From Anthoceros angustus (taxonomy: Eukaryota > Streptophyta > Anthocerotopsida > Anthocerotales > Anthocerotaceae), in assembly GCA_010909165.1 (NCBI GenBank), contig MU008177.1, positions 372,001-436,000 of the forward strand: DNA of 64,000 nt. The letters run 5' to 3'. The notes beneath the pieces are model-generated. The model did not search any database and was not told where the DNA came from. It saw only the letters and a list, made by a program, of their open reading frames with translations. The first letter of the stretch is position 1, and each line of letters starts with the position of its first letter. This document shows positions 11,661-23,716 of the stretch, one piece after another. The position numbers and the translations under genes were made by a program.

Positions 11661-12139
11661 AAGCTCGTTCCGTCGGACCGTAGCGGTGTAGAGTGAGATC
11701 ACGGTTACCACCATTCATGTAGGAAATCCGGGTCAGGGAAATCTTTACCTTCCGCACACATATTTTCAAAAGACTTTGTTTCAGCCCGCTCGCGCCGCAA
11801 GTTGCTTTGCAAAGCCAGCTCGATCTTCACAATGCAACCGGCCCCTACAATAAGAGAGAATGTTCCAGCTCGCGTTGTAGCCTTCAATTTATAACTGCGT
11901 TGTAATCTGTGCTATCTTAACCCGTATAAATGCGAGCTGCCCTGAAGCTTGCACTTAGAGAATTAAACAACACTTACATAAATCCTGCAAGAGGAAGCTT
12001 AGCTGGTGTTTAGGGGGAAGCTTGTACTTAGAAGCCAACGTGCACTTAGTAGCAACATTAGGGAGAAGCTTAGACTTAGGATTAGTCTGAAATGGATCTA
12101 AATCTGTGTACTAGTGTAGATGAACTACCTCCTGATGTA
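11661..12139. other. Non-coding, possible retroelement terminal sequence
   Basis: No gene is seen. At ~11,925-12,090 a TATA-like cccgtataaatgc is followed by short repeats of gaagctt.cacttag, a pattern that resembles the start of an LTR transcript. No primer-binding site or matching second LTR was found. Confidence 0.3.
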
Positions 12140-14077
12140 TCATTTGTTGTACAGTTGCCGAAGGTTGAGACTTTTAATGGCAGCGACCTCCATTGGGTTC
12201 TATCAAGTGAGAAGCACTCATAGTGGACACATGGTGACGAGAAGACCGTGCGAATTGCTCATATTATGTGTTACAGAGTAGAAGACTTTGTGGTAGGAAT
12301 GGCATATGATGCAAGAGCATGCTACCAACTTCTACAAGAAGGACTCTAAAGGGCCCAACAGTTTACCTCGTCCCAATACTCCTACAGTCCACACAGCCCT
12401 TACATACACTAGGTCTGGTCTTCTTATAGCTGAATGTGGCAATGTCTCTTCTTGTGCGTAAAATCCTTTTGCATCAAGATCTTGAGGCTTGGAACCCATG
12501 TTTCACACTTTCCCTCTGAGAACTTTGCAAAGTGAAGCAGTTACTATTATGGCCAAAAGTGGCAGCGATTGGGCTTTTCGAAGACAAACATCTCGACATG
12601 ACAGGTATCCTTTGTTATGGAGTTTCTTACCAGGGCATGGCTCGAGATGTCTGTGCTGCTTGGCTGTCAAATGAGAAAAAAGATTGGACAATTGAAACAT
12701 TGGTGGCATGGTTGTCAGCACTATGCATCCGGGTTGAGCAGCATGATTTTACTTGGACACCGAGCAGCTACCTTGTGCACGACTGTGAGGCAGAAATCTT
12801 TGCTATTCAACAAGTCTGGACTCGTAACATGCCCATCCTGCTGTGTTTGTGGCACGTGCGAAAGGCATGGAGGAAAACTCTATTGAAGAAGGTAAGGTCG
12901 GAGCCCGACAGGATCTCGATTTGAGCTGAACTTGGTGAGATCATGTATGTCAATGGGTTTTCAGTGCAGATATTTGCGTGGCTACAGCAGAAGCTATGTT
13001 GGACTTGTTCTATGCACGTTGGGCAGAAAGGCAAATTGTGTTTGTTAAATACTTCAGGGAACAATGGGGCGGGACTATAAGTATGTGCCATGGGACCTTT
13101 AAGTTCATGCACTTGGTTCCTGCTCTCCTGTTCGTCTCTAACTAAACTGCTTGTTATTTTGGAATAGTAATGTGGCTCTGCCATGCGAGGATGCTGCCGC
13201 ATGCTGGGCAGAATACCACTTCCGCTGTTGAAGCCTTCCACAGATACATGAAGGAGAGAGCATGTGTTTCCAAGTCCAGTTTAGCAGGCCGTCCGGCTTG
13301 TGAACATTGTTGCACGACATTTTTGGTATCAACATTTCACAAAGGAAGGTGCTTATAAATACTCGCAACAAGAAGCAAGAGATGTTGGAGGAGACAGCAC
13401 TTGCAGGTGCTGAAGGTATTCTCATTAGTTCAGTCATATTGCCACACTCTGAACACGTGCCTGCCCAGTGCTTGTCCACTAGCTCGCCTGGAGAATGGTA
13501 CGTCATAGACCATGTTTTTTCACCGTGGGCTACATATATGTGCCCCATGGGTCTCAAGGCCTTCATTTGCAAGCATGTTATTCATGTGCAACAACTTCTT
13601 GGTGTGTAGAAAGATGGCACTGTTAGATCTCGGGAAAGTTCTCGGACAAATGGAGCATATGATATAGCCTTGCCAGAGACAACAAACCTGGCTTTGTCCT
13701 TCTGGTTACAAGACCAAAACAACCCACATATTGTTCTTCCAAATAGCCCATTGATTGACCCTGTGCCCAAATCAAGGTTTGAAGCTACAAGAGAAATACG
13801 GTTGAGCACAATTGTTGCAGGATGCAAGGAGATCTCAGATGCTGCTTATGAGCACAGAGAGTTAGCTTTTGATGTTGCTGTTATTGTGAAACAAGCCATG
13901 CATCAGGAGAGGACGTTGGTAGATCAACACCTTGAAAAAGGCGTGCAACCATTCTCAGAGAACGAAGGGCCTAACACATTGAAGCGATTGAAGTCATTTG
14001 ACGAGAGGCCGAGGAAAAAGAATAAGAAGATTGTATCTTGGAATCTTAAGTTACGGGGGAGTCAACAAGAGAATTGA
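12140..14077 (+). pseudogene. MULE-type transposase / SWIM zinc-finger gene relic
   Basis: Broken plus-strand reading frames contain, in order: an acidic/aromatic core ending HDCEAEIFAIQQVW...LLCLWHVRKAW (12,780-12,870), the typical end of a MULE/FAR1-type transposase catalytic domain; a helix AEAMLDLFYARWAERQIVFV (~12,975-13,035); GQNTTSAVEAFHRYMKE (13,208-13,258), the conserved N-x-x-E-x-F-H region; and a SWIM-like finger (GEWYVIDHVF, CPMGLKAFICKHVIHV, 13,490-13,590). The C-terminal basic tail lies at 13,670-14,077 (KSFDERPRKKNKK). In-frame stops occur near 12,210 and 12,345. Some gaps could be introns, but several breaks are not splice-like. Either a dead transposon or a dead domesticated relative. 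Confidence 0.65.
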
Positions 14078-14452
14078 GTACACACGAAAGTAGCTGTGAG
14101 AATTTTGTAAGGGCAATAGTGACAATTTTGTAGACAGGTCTCGAGATGCTTATGAGCACGAGTTAGCTTTTGATGTTCTTGTTATTGTGAAACAAGCCAT
14201 GCATCAGGAGAGGACGTTGGTAGATCAACACCTTGAAAAAGGCGTGCAACCATTCTCAGAGAACGAAGGGCCTAACACATTGAAGCGATTGAAGTCATTT
14301 GACGAGAGGCCGAGGAAAAAGAATAAGAAGATTGTATCTTGGAATCTTAAGTTACGGGGGAGTCAACAAGAGAATTGAGTACACACGAAAGTAGCTGTGA
14401 GAATTTTGTAAGGGCAATAGCTGTGACAATTTTGTGTAGACAGTCTCGAGAT
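13843..14452 (+). repeat. Tandem duplication of the transposase C-terminal segment
   Basis: 13,843-14,140 is repeated at 14,141-14,452, including the codons for KQAMHQERTLVDQHLEKG and the stop. The second copy has lost short units (cacagag to cac) and one gct became ctt, so its start is out of frame. The basic C-terminus is therefore encoded twice, but only the first copy follows the transposase frame. Confidence 0.85.
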
Positions 14453-15283
14453 TTGAAAATTCTACTCAGTAGAGTACTCGGTGGTGGTCTTCAAACTTGT
14501 TATGCAGCCCAGCATATAGGTAGTTTCTCTTCTTCGTTATGAGCCAAATCCCTTCGTGTTTCTGAGCACATAGCTCTTCATGTTTCTGTTTATATGTCTC
14601 CCAATTCCCCTCACTCACAACTGTTGCGCTCCATACTTTGCTCATCTTGTACTCTGCCACAGCGGGTCCAAGACTTTGCTCATCTTTGCTCATCTTGTAC
14701 TCTGCCGAAGCAGGTCTCAGACTTTGCTCATCTTGTACTCTGGCGCACCGGGTCTCCAGTCTTGTACAACTCGCACCTCAAAAAACACGATAAACGGACA
14801 TGTCCTCGTAAACGGGTCCCCGTTTACGGGCGACGCAAAACACTTAAAACACGGCATCAGCCGCTAGGGCGAACGGCAACGTACCTAAGCATATCCTTAA
14901 GATCTCCTAACCCGGGATCTCTTACTCGACAGGCTAACCGTGATTATGTAACCCGCTGAGTCAGATACCCGGCACCGTCCCACGGGACTTCTTAGTCCCG
15001 CGGCTGGTACATCTTAGGGCATGGTCACATGATGTACATTTGATGTGCATGGAAATAGGGAGGGCATGGGCACCTACGGCCGTGCGGTACGGCGAGTAAC
15101 AGGCCTTAACGGCCTTCGGGTATTGATAGGCATGCAGTCCCATGACGGAAATCCGTCTTCATACTGGTGTGCTGCAGGGAGATAATAATCTACTTATCGT
15201 AAATATTGTACAGGTGTGAGTATGTTCTTATTCTAGCTGGCATGGCAGGCATACCAAACCAAACCAGTGCACAAATATCCTCT
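14453..15283. repeat. Non-coding with a ~45-bp repeat and inverted dispersed repeat
   Basis: Between 14,636 and 14,762 the phrase gactttgctcatcttgtactctg recurs three times with period ~45-60 bp. At 15,010-15,120 lies the inverted copy of the repeat found at 11,548. At 15,144-15,157 is gacggaaatccgtc, the same hairpin found in the LINE/SINE tails. No gene is supported. Confidence 0.55.
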
Positions 15284-17713
15284 TCACCATGTCACTCCTT
15301 CCCGCTTGGTGATGACTACAGGACACTTGTCCTTGGGCCTGTGAAATGGCAGGTACTCCTCCTCGCCGTATAGGTTCAATGGCTGCATTCTGTTGCACAG
15401 AGCGAAAATGCGGCAGGAAAGTGAGTAAATAGTAAGCCGTTGCGCAACGCTGCTTCCCTTCCACAAGACATCCAGGATGGAAGCGCTTACTCGTATTTGA
15501 GAATCATGTAGTGGACGAAGACGGAAATCTCTAGTTTTGCAAGTTCCTTGCCAGGGCACAGTCGACTTCCCAATCCAAAAGGTACAAACTGGCCGGGCCT
15601 GGGAATGAAGTTCTGGATGCCAGATGGAGAGGCCACAGCGTTATGCCATCAGTCAGCACTCCAGAGAATTCATGGGTACCGACGGAACAACAAGGGAACG
15701 TGACCACAACTTCAGGAATGTCATGTCGGACTTACAGTCCACCGATCAGGGTCGAACTTGGTGGGGTTGGGGTACAGCTCTCTGTCCATGTGAATGTTTC
15801 GTAAGAAAACTTGCACCATCCATCCCTTTGGGATGGTCAGGCCTGCACAAGTTTGCAAACTCGTGCGTCAGGGTCTGCTGGTACAGGCGATGTCCGGGCA
15901 CAAAAATCTGTACATGAATGTACTTGCTTACCGTCGTACTCCACGGTTTGTAAAGCCTTCCTGAACACCGATTGAGAAATGTTGGCGATCCTCAAAGTTT
16001 CATCGATGCACTGGTCACAAGACAGAGATACATCATCGTAGGTTAGCCAAAAGGAAAAACTCCCCTTCCGCGGTAGCCAGGAGATTGATTCCAATGGATT
16101 GTAGCCAGGTCAGGTGCATTCGAACTGACATACCACCGAGAGGTACTTCATCTTTCTGAAGTCGGCGAGAGTGATGCCTTCTCCTCGTTTCTTGCCGTCA
16201 CGAATGGCTTGCTGCTCCTCCTGCAACATTGATGAGCAGGCCGGCGTTGAGGAGCACAGATTATCGAACGGAGCAGAAATTCATGAAGTTCCTTGTTGCA
16301 GCACGATAGCTACAGCAGAAATCAGCGCCAATCGGACGCCCACCTTGATCTTCCTGAGCACCTCAGGATTCCTGTGCATTTGGATGAGAAGCCACATTGT
16401 GGTGTGGGCTGACGATTCATGGCCGGAGTTCAAGTACATGAGCAAAATATCCACCAATTCGGGATCGGTGAGAGGTTTGCCATTGTCGTCCTCCCACTCC
16501 ATCATGGTCTGGAGAATATCGTCTGATTTGGTTTCGCCAGGTTTCTGTGCCCTCCTTTTGTCCATCTCCGCCTGAATCAGTCGGACGACGCGTGCTCGGC
16601 TCTGAAGGAGCGGAGAGCTCTTTATTGCGGTAATCCAGGTGCAAGCAACGGAGGGGCGCGCTGGCCATGGTCGGATGAGGCTCACCTTCAGCGCTTTGTA
16701 GTACGCCGTGCCGGGCAGGTTGATGGGCATGGCGCGTATGGCCGAGTTGAGGTCGATGAAGCTCTCGAAGAGGGTGGTTGTCTGTGGGCTCGGGTCGTAG
16801 CCCACGAAGATACTGGCGATGATGTCGAACGTGAACTGCACGCAGCGCATCATGTCAGATCATGTCTCATGTCTGCAAGTCTTGCTCGACTCACGGAATT
16901 CCAACAACGTTAACGCCCCCAGCAGCAGGCGGAAGGCGATGGCGTCCCAAGCCCAGACTGGTGCGATTAAGCAAACGCACACTTCTGAGCTCGTCCAGAA
17001 AGAAGATGCGGTCCCGGGAGGCCCAGCCGTCGAGCGTGTTGAGTGCGATCCTCTCGATGCGGGGGATGTAGCTGGAGAGCACGTCGAAGCCGTTGATGGT
17101 GCGCATGGTGAGCGACCGCAGGCGCTTGTGCACGTCGGCCTCGATGCAGGCGAAGGAGTTCTCGCCCATGAGCCTCTGGGTGGTCTCGGGCCAGCTGGTG
17201 TAGAAGAGGTCCTCGTTGGTCAGCACCAGCTTGCACGTCTCGGCCGTGGTGGCCAGCACCATCGGCTTCCCGAAGATGTGTGTCTTGTACAGCCCAAGCT
17301 TACCCCACCTGCACGCACGCTGTATGAAAACGCCCTAAAACACAGTCTGCAATCTCGGTTAAGCGAGTGAACTCTAGGAACCTGATGTCCACGGTTCGAA
17401 CCGCGGGAGCAGCATCCAGCTACCAGACAGTGCCGATTAGAACAACATCAACAACGAACAAAAATCAATTCCGTCGCCGTGCTCACCTCTTCACCATGTC
17501 GCCCACCCAGCCTTCGGGATTGCCCGACTTGAAGTAGCGCAGGAACTCTCGAATGACGCCGAGGGCAGGCCAGCCGAGGTCGCCCGGCGGCATCTTCTTC
17601 CCGGGAGCCAGCTTGGGCTCGAACACCCAGCTGTTGAAGCGGCGAGCTGCAGCCAGCAGCAGGCCCAGCAGGGCCACTCCCACTGACACGGCCACTCCCG
17701 CAGCCGGTGCCAT
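15284..17713 (-). CDS. Cytochrome P450, CYP88-like (ent-kaurenoic acid oxidase type)
   Basis: Nine exons join in phase: 17713-17487, 17308-16981, 16835-16686, 16601-16344, 16220-16134, 16010-15932, 15842-15736, 15612-15491, 15389-15284, giving 487 residues, a normal P450 length. Visible are an N-terminal membrane anchor, the Pro hinge ([13 protein letters not shown]), the I-helix oxygen motif [11 protein letters not shown], ExxR as DETLR, FDPDRW (the PERF position) and the haem loop [10 protein letters not shown] with ligand Cys. The GHESS motif, YLNSGHESS context and [19 protein letters not shown] match the CYP85 clan, closest to CYP88 kaurenoic acid oxidases, which make GA12 from ent-kaurenoic acid in the ER. 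A related CYP85-clan function cannot be excluded. All exon joins are GT-AG and no frame break is seen, in sharp contrast to its neighbours. Confidence 0.85.
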
Positions 17714-18289
17714 TCTGTGATGAAGATTTTCAACTTTCTTCTTCCGAGTTGTTTCTCCCAGTGTCGACTCAGCATTGCGATTGCAGCGGTGGAAAGCGCC
17801 TTAAATGCGCAGGCTCCCGAGCTTCCTGCGATGCGCTCCTGCTCGGCTTCAAAATTGACGGGATTCGCTGTTGGTGAATTTTGGACGTACTATTCTATGT
17901 TCGGATACCTTTACGGTCCACGGGGATGCCTCTATTTTGGGAGCTGACGTAGGAGAGTGTGATCCGATTCCATACCAATCTCCCTTGTCGTCGGATTGAA
18001 GCGCCATGTTTGTGCTGGAATTTTGCAAGCTGCTGTAGGATTCGACGTAATATTCACTGTCCGGATACCTTACGGCCCGAATGCCTTAATTCTGGGAGGT
18101 GACGGAGGAGAGCGTGATCCGTACCAATCTGCCCCCTGGAGAGATTGAAGCACGATTCTGTCGGTTTCGAGTTGTCGGATGCTTTTCCTTTCTCCATGAT
18201 TCTCTGGGATAACATTGTTAATAGGAGATCTCGCTGTTCATCGAATGTTTTTTGGGAAGTACATCTGTTAAGAAACTGTGATATACATG

Positions 18290-18425
18290 AGAAGCTCGGG
18301 CATCATGGCATGAAGCGTTTATAGTCCTCTCATAAGAAGCTTGGGCACGATGGCATGAAGCGTTTGTAGTTCTATCATAAGTAAGAAGCTTGGGCACGAT
18401 GGTATGAAACATTTGTAGTCCAATG
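18290..18425. repeat. ~52-bp tandem repeat, three copies
   Basis: Three consecutive units contain gaagctcgggcatcatggc or the variant gaagcttgggcacgatggc, followed by atgaagcgtttgtag and tctcataa. The third merges into the tRNA-like segment. Confidence 0.7.
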
Positions 18426-18475
18426 GTTAGGAGAATCAGACCTGGGTTCGACTTCCTGTAGACAGATGCATTGCC
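18410..18475 (+). other. tRNA-like (SINE head?) sequence
   Basis: tagtccaatgg fits the Pol III A-box consensus TRGYNNANNGG, and gggttcgacttcc downstream is close to a B box. The spacing is too short for a functional tRNA and no anticodon arm can fold, so this is a tRNA-derived relic. A second diverged copy starts at 19,364 (tactccaatggttggg, with gacccgagtcc). Confidence 0.4.
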
Positions 18476-18529
18476 TATGAAAGACACATTATCATTTGTT
18501 GCATAAAGTATTTGAAATGCATATCGTAT

Positions 18530-18840
18530 TGTTAAATATTTGGTAATATCTAACAGTGGAGTCCAATATTTAGTAATATCTACCAATGTGACCCACGAAA
18601 TATTAGACTATCTAATATTTAGTAATATCTAACGGTATAACCAACAAAATATCGGACTATCAATCAGTGTAACCCATGAAATATTAGACTGTCTAATATT
18701 TGGGTAATATCTAATAGTGTAACCAACAAAATATTAGACTATCTAATAGTGTAACCAGCGAAATATTGGACTATCTAATATTTGATAATATCTAACAGTA
18801 TAACCAATAAAATATTGGACTATCTAACAATGTAACCAAC
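18530..18840. repeat. AT-rich minisatellite
   Basis: Degenerate units of ~45-60 bp built from taatatttagtaatatctaa, cagtgtaaccaacaaa and atattggactatc are repeated about six times. Non-coding. Confidence 0.8.
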
Positions 18841-19889
18841 GAGCAAAGTATAGACTCTTGAAAAGAAGTGTCGTGCGATTGAAAACTTTTAAATTGGAGT
18901 TTGTGTGTGTCTCTCCATAACTTTTACGAACAAGACGTGTTCTTTCGTTCCCTCACATAGTCTTTTTGTGGTCATCTTGAAATACTCCAAATCAAATATA
19001 AAATAAATTTATATCATCAAGTTTCTCAATCGCCTCTTCAAGGTCGTGATGTGCTTTTGGGGTTTATGGCCGTAATATCTTGAGTTCGGATCGGATACGC
19101 ACGGGGATGCCTCGAAGTTGGTACTTGACTGAAGAGAGTGTGATGCATATCAATCTCTCCATAGGTTTCTCACAAGGTTTGTGCACGAATTTTGAAAGAA
19201 GCTGTCGGTTTTGAACAATTGGATGCTTTCCTTGTTTTGGATGATTGTTAGATAAAACTATTGATAATTTGTCCTAGTCATCGAATATAAAGTTGAGAAT
19301 TGTAGGAACGCTTAACTAAATGCTTTTAACCATATGCTGGGAATTGTTTTGAATCATCTGCATTTGTACTCCAATGGTTGGGATAATCGCTTTACAAGCA
19401 ATCGACCCGAGTCCTACTCTTAGTAAATGCATTTCAAAAATTGTTTTTAAATGAATTAGTTACTTCATTTTAATTCACAGTTAAAAAAGACAATGGAACT
19501 TGCACTTAAAAAGCATAATGTTGTTGCAACCTTATGATGGAATTTGAACCTAAAAAGCATAATGCTGCTTCAGCCTTATGACATTAAGCGCTAAGCACAT
19601 GTCAAAAAAATAGAAATTGAACTTTCATTTTGATTCAAAATAAAAGAGATTCAAAATAAAAGAAAAGGAACTAGAACTTGAACCAAAACTAAACTTGGAA
19701 TGCCGCTGCACAGCCTTGTGATAGCAGGCATTTGAGATACATTAAAAACATGAAATTCAGACATAGCAAGCCATTCAACATACATTAAAGAAATAGAAGT
19801 TGGACTTTATCGCTGCAGCCATGTAATACAAGGCATTCAACATACATTTTGGACTTCACATCCTGCAATGCTGGAAAAGACTTAGAACC
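18841..19889. other. AT-rich non-coding spacer
   Basis: Contains the third copy of the dispersed repeat (19,068-19,235) and, from 19,480 to 19,860, loosely repeated motifs (aaaaagcataatg, gaacttgaa, cattcaacatacatt). No reading frame is supported. Confidence 0.5.
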
Positions 19890-21640
19890 GCTTCCCATGC
19901 GGCCGACATGAAATTACTGAAAAAAAATTTTACCGTCTTTTGTGGCTCCTCATATTCCCAGATGTGTTTTGGCCCTCCCCTCTCCCCTTTCTGCATATGG
20001 GGGCATAATTTGGACCATTTATGGATTGCCGACGGTGTCCTCACCCGATAATTCTTGTCATTCGCAATGTTTTTTCCCAATTATAGCATCTGCTCCCCGA
20101 TAACTCCTTCACAACGATGTTCCCAATTATGGTATCTTCTCCCCGGCACCTCCGTTTCGAGCCAATGAACACCCTTAAAATCTGTGATGGTGTTGATTAT
20201 TTTCGTTACTTGGAAAGCACTAAATCATTTCTATCAAATTCTTTTTAGCTGTATGGAAAGCGGTCTTACAAACAATACTATTTCATATTGTATAATGTAA
20301 CATGTCATTCAAGTTAAGTAAGTAATATTTAAAACCTTCATTGCATGAAAAAGAATAATTTGCACAAACAATACTATTACATATTGTATAACAGAACATG
20401 TCATTCAATAGTTAAGTAAGTAATATTTAAAACCTTCATTGTATGAAAAAATAGATAATTTGCACACACCATGTGCTCCGGAAAAAGTAGGTAACATGCA
20501 ATTGAAAGCCTTTAAGTTGGAGACTTTAAGTTAGTATTGTTTGTTTATGTGGCTCTCTTGTATCCATCCTAAAATACTCTAAAATTCATATAAAAAAAAA
20601 TTTAAGCCTTTGCTTTCTCTAATGGCCTCTTTAAGTTCACCAAATCATCTACCTTCATCTTTAACTTTTAAATGTAATAAACTCTAGATTGATGATATCC
20701 AAATTTTCTTCCACTCATTCGGATGTTGAAGATCTCCAACCACAAAAGTATGCACCAGGCCGTCCATATCTGTCCACCAGCTCTGGCCTGGTTGCTTCCA
20801 TGCTCCAATTCCCTTTCTCCTTATTTGCATCTCCTGTGCCTCCTCCCACATCTTGGCACCGGTATATATATTGGACATCAACACATATGCTGCAGCATCT
20901 TTTCATCAAGCCTCACTGCTTCTTGGAAAGCATGGAGTCCCACCTCAAGTTGCTCCATTTCTGACAAGCACCCAATAGACTGCGCCAAACTGCAGCAGGA
21001 GGAACTACAGGCATCGTCCTGACCACTTCTAGTGCCTCGTCCATGTGGCCTGCACGGCCCAAGAGATCAACCATGCATGAGTGGTGCTCCATGCTGGGAG
21101 TTAAGTTATAGTGTCTGCTCATGGCCTCAAAGTACTGTCGCCCCTGCTTCACGAGACCTGCATGACTGCAAACTGTGAGTACACTTAGGAATGTGATCCC
21201 GTCTGGCTGTACGCCATACTCTGTCATTCTATGTAGCAAGTCCAAGACCGCTTCAGTGTCTCCTTGATGAGTGTATCCTGTGATGAGTGCATTCCAGGCA
21301 ACAATGTCTTTGCGGGGCAAAGCATCAAATACTCCCTGCGCGTCAGCCATAGACCCAGACTTTGCATACATGTTTATCAAATTGATGGCAACAAAGGCCT
21401 CATCTTGAAGCCCTTGTATACTAATCTCAGCGTGTAGCTGCCTTCCTGCATGCAAGGCCGCCACATTTGCACATGCCTGCAGGAGGCATGTGAATGTTAC
21501 AGAATCGGCTGGAACACCTTCGTCTTGCATTGCATTGTAAAGACAAAGGCTTCCTGACCCCTGCTCTGCAGGGAATATCCTGAAATCAGAGCATTCCAAG
21601 TGACCACATCTTTCTGCCCAAGTCCATCGAACACGCTGGG
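19890..21640. repeat. Segmental duplication, copy 1 (copy 2 at 23,697-25,450)
   Basis: From gcttcccatgcggccgacat onward, ~1.75 kb including the AT-rich 3' flank and the C-terminal third of a PPR gene is repeated at 23,697-25,450. Differences are mainly one-unit losses in homopolymers and short repeats. Copy 2 begins inside PPR sequence at a 7-bp overlap (cgcttcc), so it is copy 2 whose left edge is a junction. Confidence 0.85.
20262..20475. repeat. ~115-bp direct repeat in PPR 3' flank
   Basis: acaaacaatactat, acatgtcattcaa and aagtaagtaatatttaaaac recur twice in order, and the same pair recurs at 24,060-24,265 as part of the segmental duplication. Confidence 0.75.
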
Positions 21641-23716
21641 CATCCTCCAGGCTGCAACACTTTGCATACATGTTTATCAAATTGATGGCAACAAAGGCCT
21701 CATCTTGAAGCCCTTGTATACTAATCTCAGCGTGTAGCTGCCTTCCTGCATGCAAGGCCGCCACATTTGCACATGCTTGCAGGAGGCACACAAATGTCAC
21801 CGAATCAGGGTGGGGTTCGTCTCCTTCTTGCATTGAACTGTAAAGGTAAAGGGCCTCCTGACCCATGCCCAGCTGAGAATACGCTGCTATCATAGAATTC
21901 CACGTCACCACATCTTTTTGACCAAGTTGTTCAAACAGGCTCTGGGCATCCTCAGACTTCCACATTTCGCATACATGTCTACCAAGCTGTTGGCCACAAA
22001 CACATCCGCCTGGAGCCCTTGCTCTTCAATCTGCACATGAATTTTCTTCCCCTTCTCTAAGGGTACCCAAACGTGCACATGCCTGAAGGAGGGACACAAA
22101 TGTAATCACATTGGGTGCATGGATACCTTCCTCTTGCATAGCACCGTAAGATTAAGAGCTTCCTGTCCTATCCCTGCTGGGAGTATCCTGTTATCATGGT
22201 ATTCCATGTCACCAAAGTCTTGTGCCCAAGACCGTTGAACACGATTTTGGCATCGTCTAGGCTGCCACACTTGCATACATGTTGACCAAACTGTTGGCTA
22301 CAGACACATCACCATGAAGCCCTGCTTGACAATCTGTGTGTGGAGTTCCTTTCCTTCTCGAAGCTGCTTTACCCACACTAGCACAAGCTTGCAGGAGACT
22401 CACAAAAGTTACTGAATCAGGTGCGGATGCCATCTTGTTGCATATCACTAAAGAGACGAAGGGCTTCCTGACCCATGCCCTGCTGAGAATATCCTGCCGT
22501 GAGGGTATTCCACGTCACCACACTTTTTTGGTCTAGTCCGTCAAACACTTTCTGGGCATCCTCTAGGTCGCCACACTTTGCATACATGTTCACCAAACAG
22601 TTGGCTAGAAATAAATCATTGTGAAGCCCTTGCTCTTCAATCTCACCATGCAGCTGCTTCCCCTCCTCCAAAGCTGGGGTGCCTACACCTGCACACGCCT
22701 GTAGGAGGCAAGCAAATGTCGCTTCATCAGGTAAAGCCATGCCTTCCTCTCGCATAGTACTGTAGAGATGAAGGGCTTTCTGACCATGCCCTGCTGGGAA
22801 TATCCTGCTATCATGGCATTCCATGTCACCACATCTTTTGACCAAGTTCATCAAACACACTCTGGGCATCCTCCAGGCTGCAACACTTTGCATACATGTT
22901 TACCAAACTGTTGGCTACAAAACCATCAGCTTGAAGCCCTTGTATACTAATCTCAGCGTGTAGCTGCCTTCCTGCATGCAAGGCCGCCACATTTTGCACA
23001 TGCCTGCAAGAGGGAAACAAATGTCATTGAATTAGGCGCAGTGATGCCTTCTTCTTGCATAGCCCTGAACAGATTAATGGCTTCCTGCCCTCCGCCCTGC
23101 TGGGAGTATCCTGCTATCATGACATTCCACGTCACCACTGTCTTTTGAGAAAGTCCATCAAACACACTCTGGGCATCCTCTAAGCTACCACACTTTGCAT
23201 ACATGTTTACCAAACTGTTGGCTACAAAACCATCAGCTTGAAGCCCTTGCTCTTCAATCTCACCATGCAGCTGCTTCCTCCTCCAAAGCTGTGGTACCCA
23301 CACTTGCACATGCCTGCAGCAGGCACAAATGTCACAGAATCTGGAACAGTGATGCCTTCTTCTTGCATAGCACTGTAAAGATGAAGGGCTTTCTGACCCA
23401 TGCCCTCCTGCGAATATCCTGCTATGATGGCATTCCATGTCACAACAGTTTTCTGACCAAGTCCGTCAAACAAGCTCTGGGCATCCTCTAGGCTGCCGCA
23501 CTTTGCATACATGGTCAGCAAACTATTGGCCACAAACAAATCTGTTTGAAACCTTTCTTGCTCTAAGATTTGTGCATGAAGCTGCCTCCCTTCTCCAAAG
23601 CTGGGGTGCCCACACTTGCACATGCCTGCAGCAGGCACAAATGTCACAGAATCTGGAACAGTGATGCTTTCTTCCATATCACTATAAAGTTGAAGCGCTT
23701 CCCATGCGGCCGACAT
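20684..23716 (-). pseudogene. PPR array relic with frameshifts
   Basis: Minus-strand PPR repeats run across this block in at least six broken frames (for example 21965-20913, 22893-22417, 23438-22953, 23716-23222). The C-terminal end (MLMSNIYTGAKMWEEAQEM, GLVHTFVVGDLQHPNEW) duplicates that of the gene at 24.5-26.6 kb. Each frame is lost at a position where a run or short repeat is one unit shorter than in the sister copies at 27-33 kb. Repeat order differs from the sisters, so it is a shuffled copy, not a simple duplicate. No single protein can be read. Confidence 0.8.

Larger units (their letters stand above)
17886..19450. repeat. Diverged dispersed repeat, three copies (two with tRNA-like tail)
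   Basis: A ~150-bp block containing cggatac...acgg, ggagagtgtgat and a later agctgtcggtttt recurs at 17,886-18,045, 18,037-18,185 and 19,068-19,235. After the second and third copies comes a shared stretch (cttttcctt, gttcatcgaat) and then a tRNA-like segment at 18,412 and 19,364. The order is kept, so they are two copies of one composite element of ~350-400 bp, perhaps a SINE family. Confidence 0.5.

Noticed and set aside
15284-17713. P450 as a pseudogene because many short frames were seen
   Set aside because: Nine exons join in phase with GT-AG borders and all P450 motifs are present.
18410-18475. Functional tRNA-Glu gene
   Set aside because: The anticodon arm is missing, the acceptor stem does not pair and the B box is imperfect.
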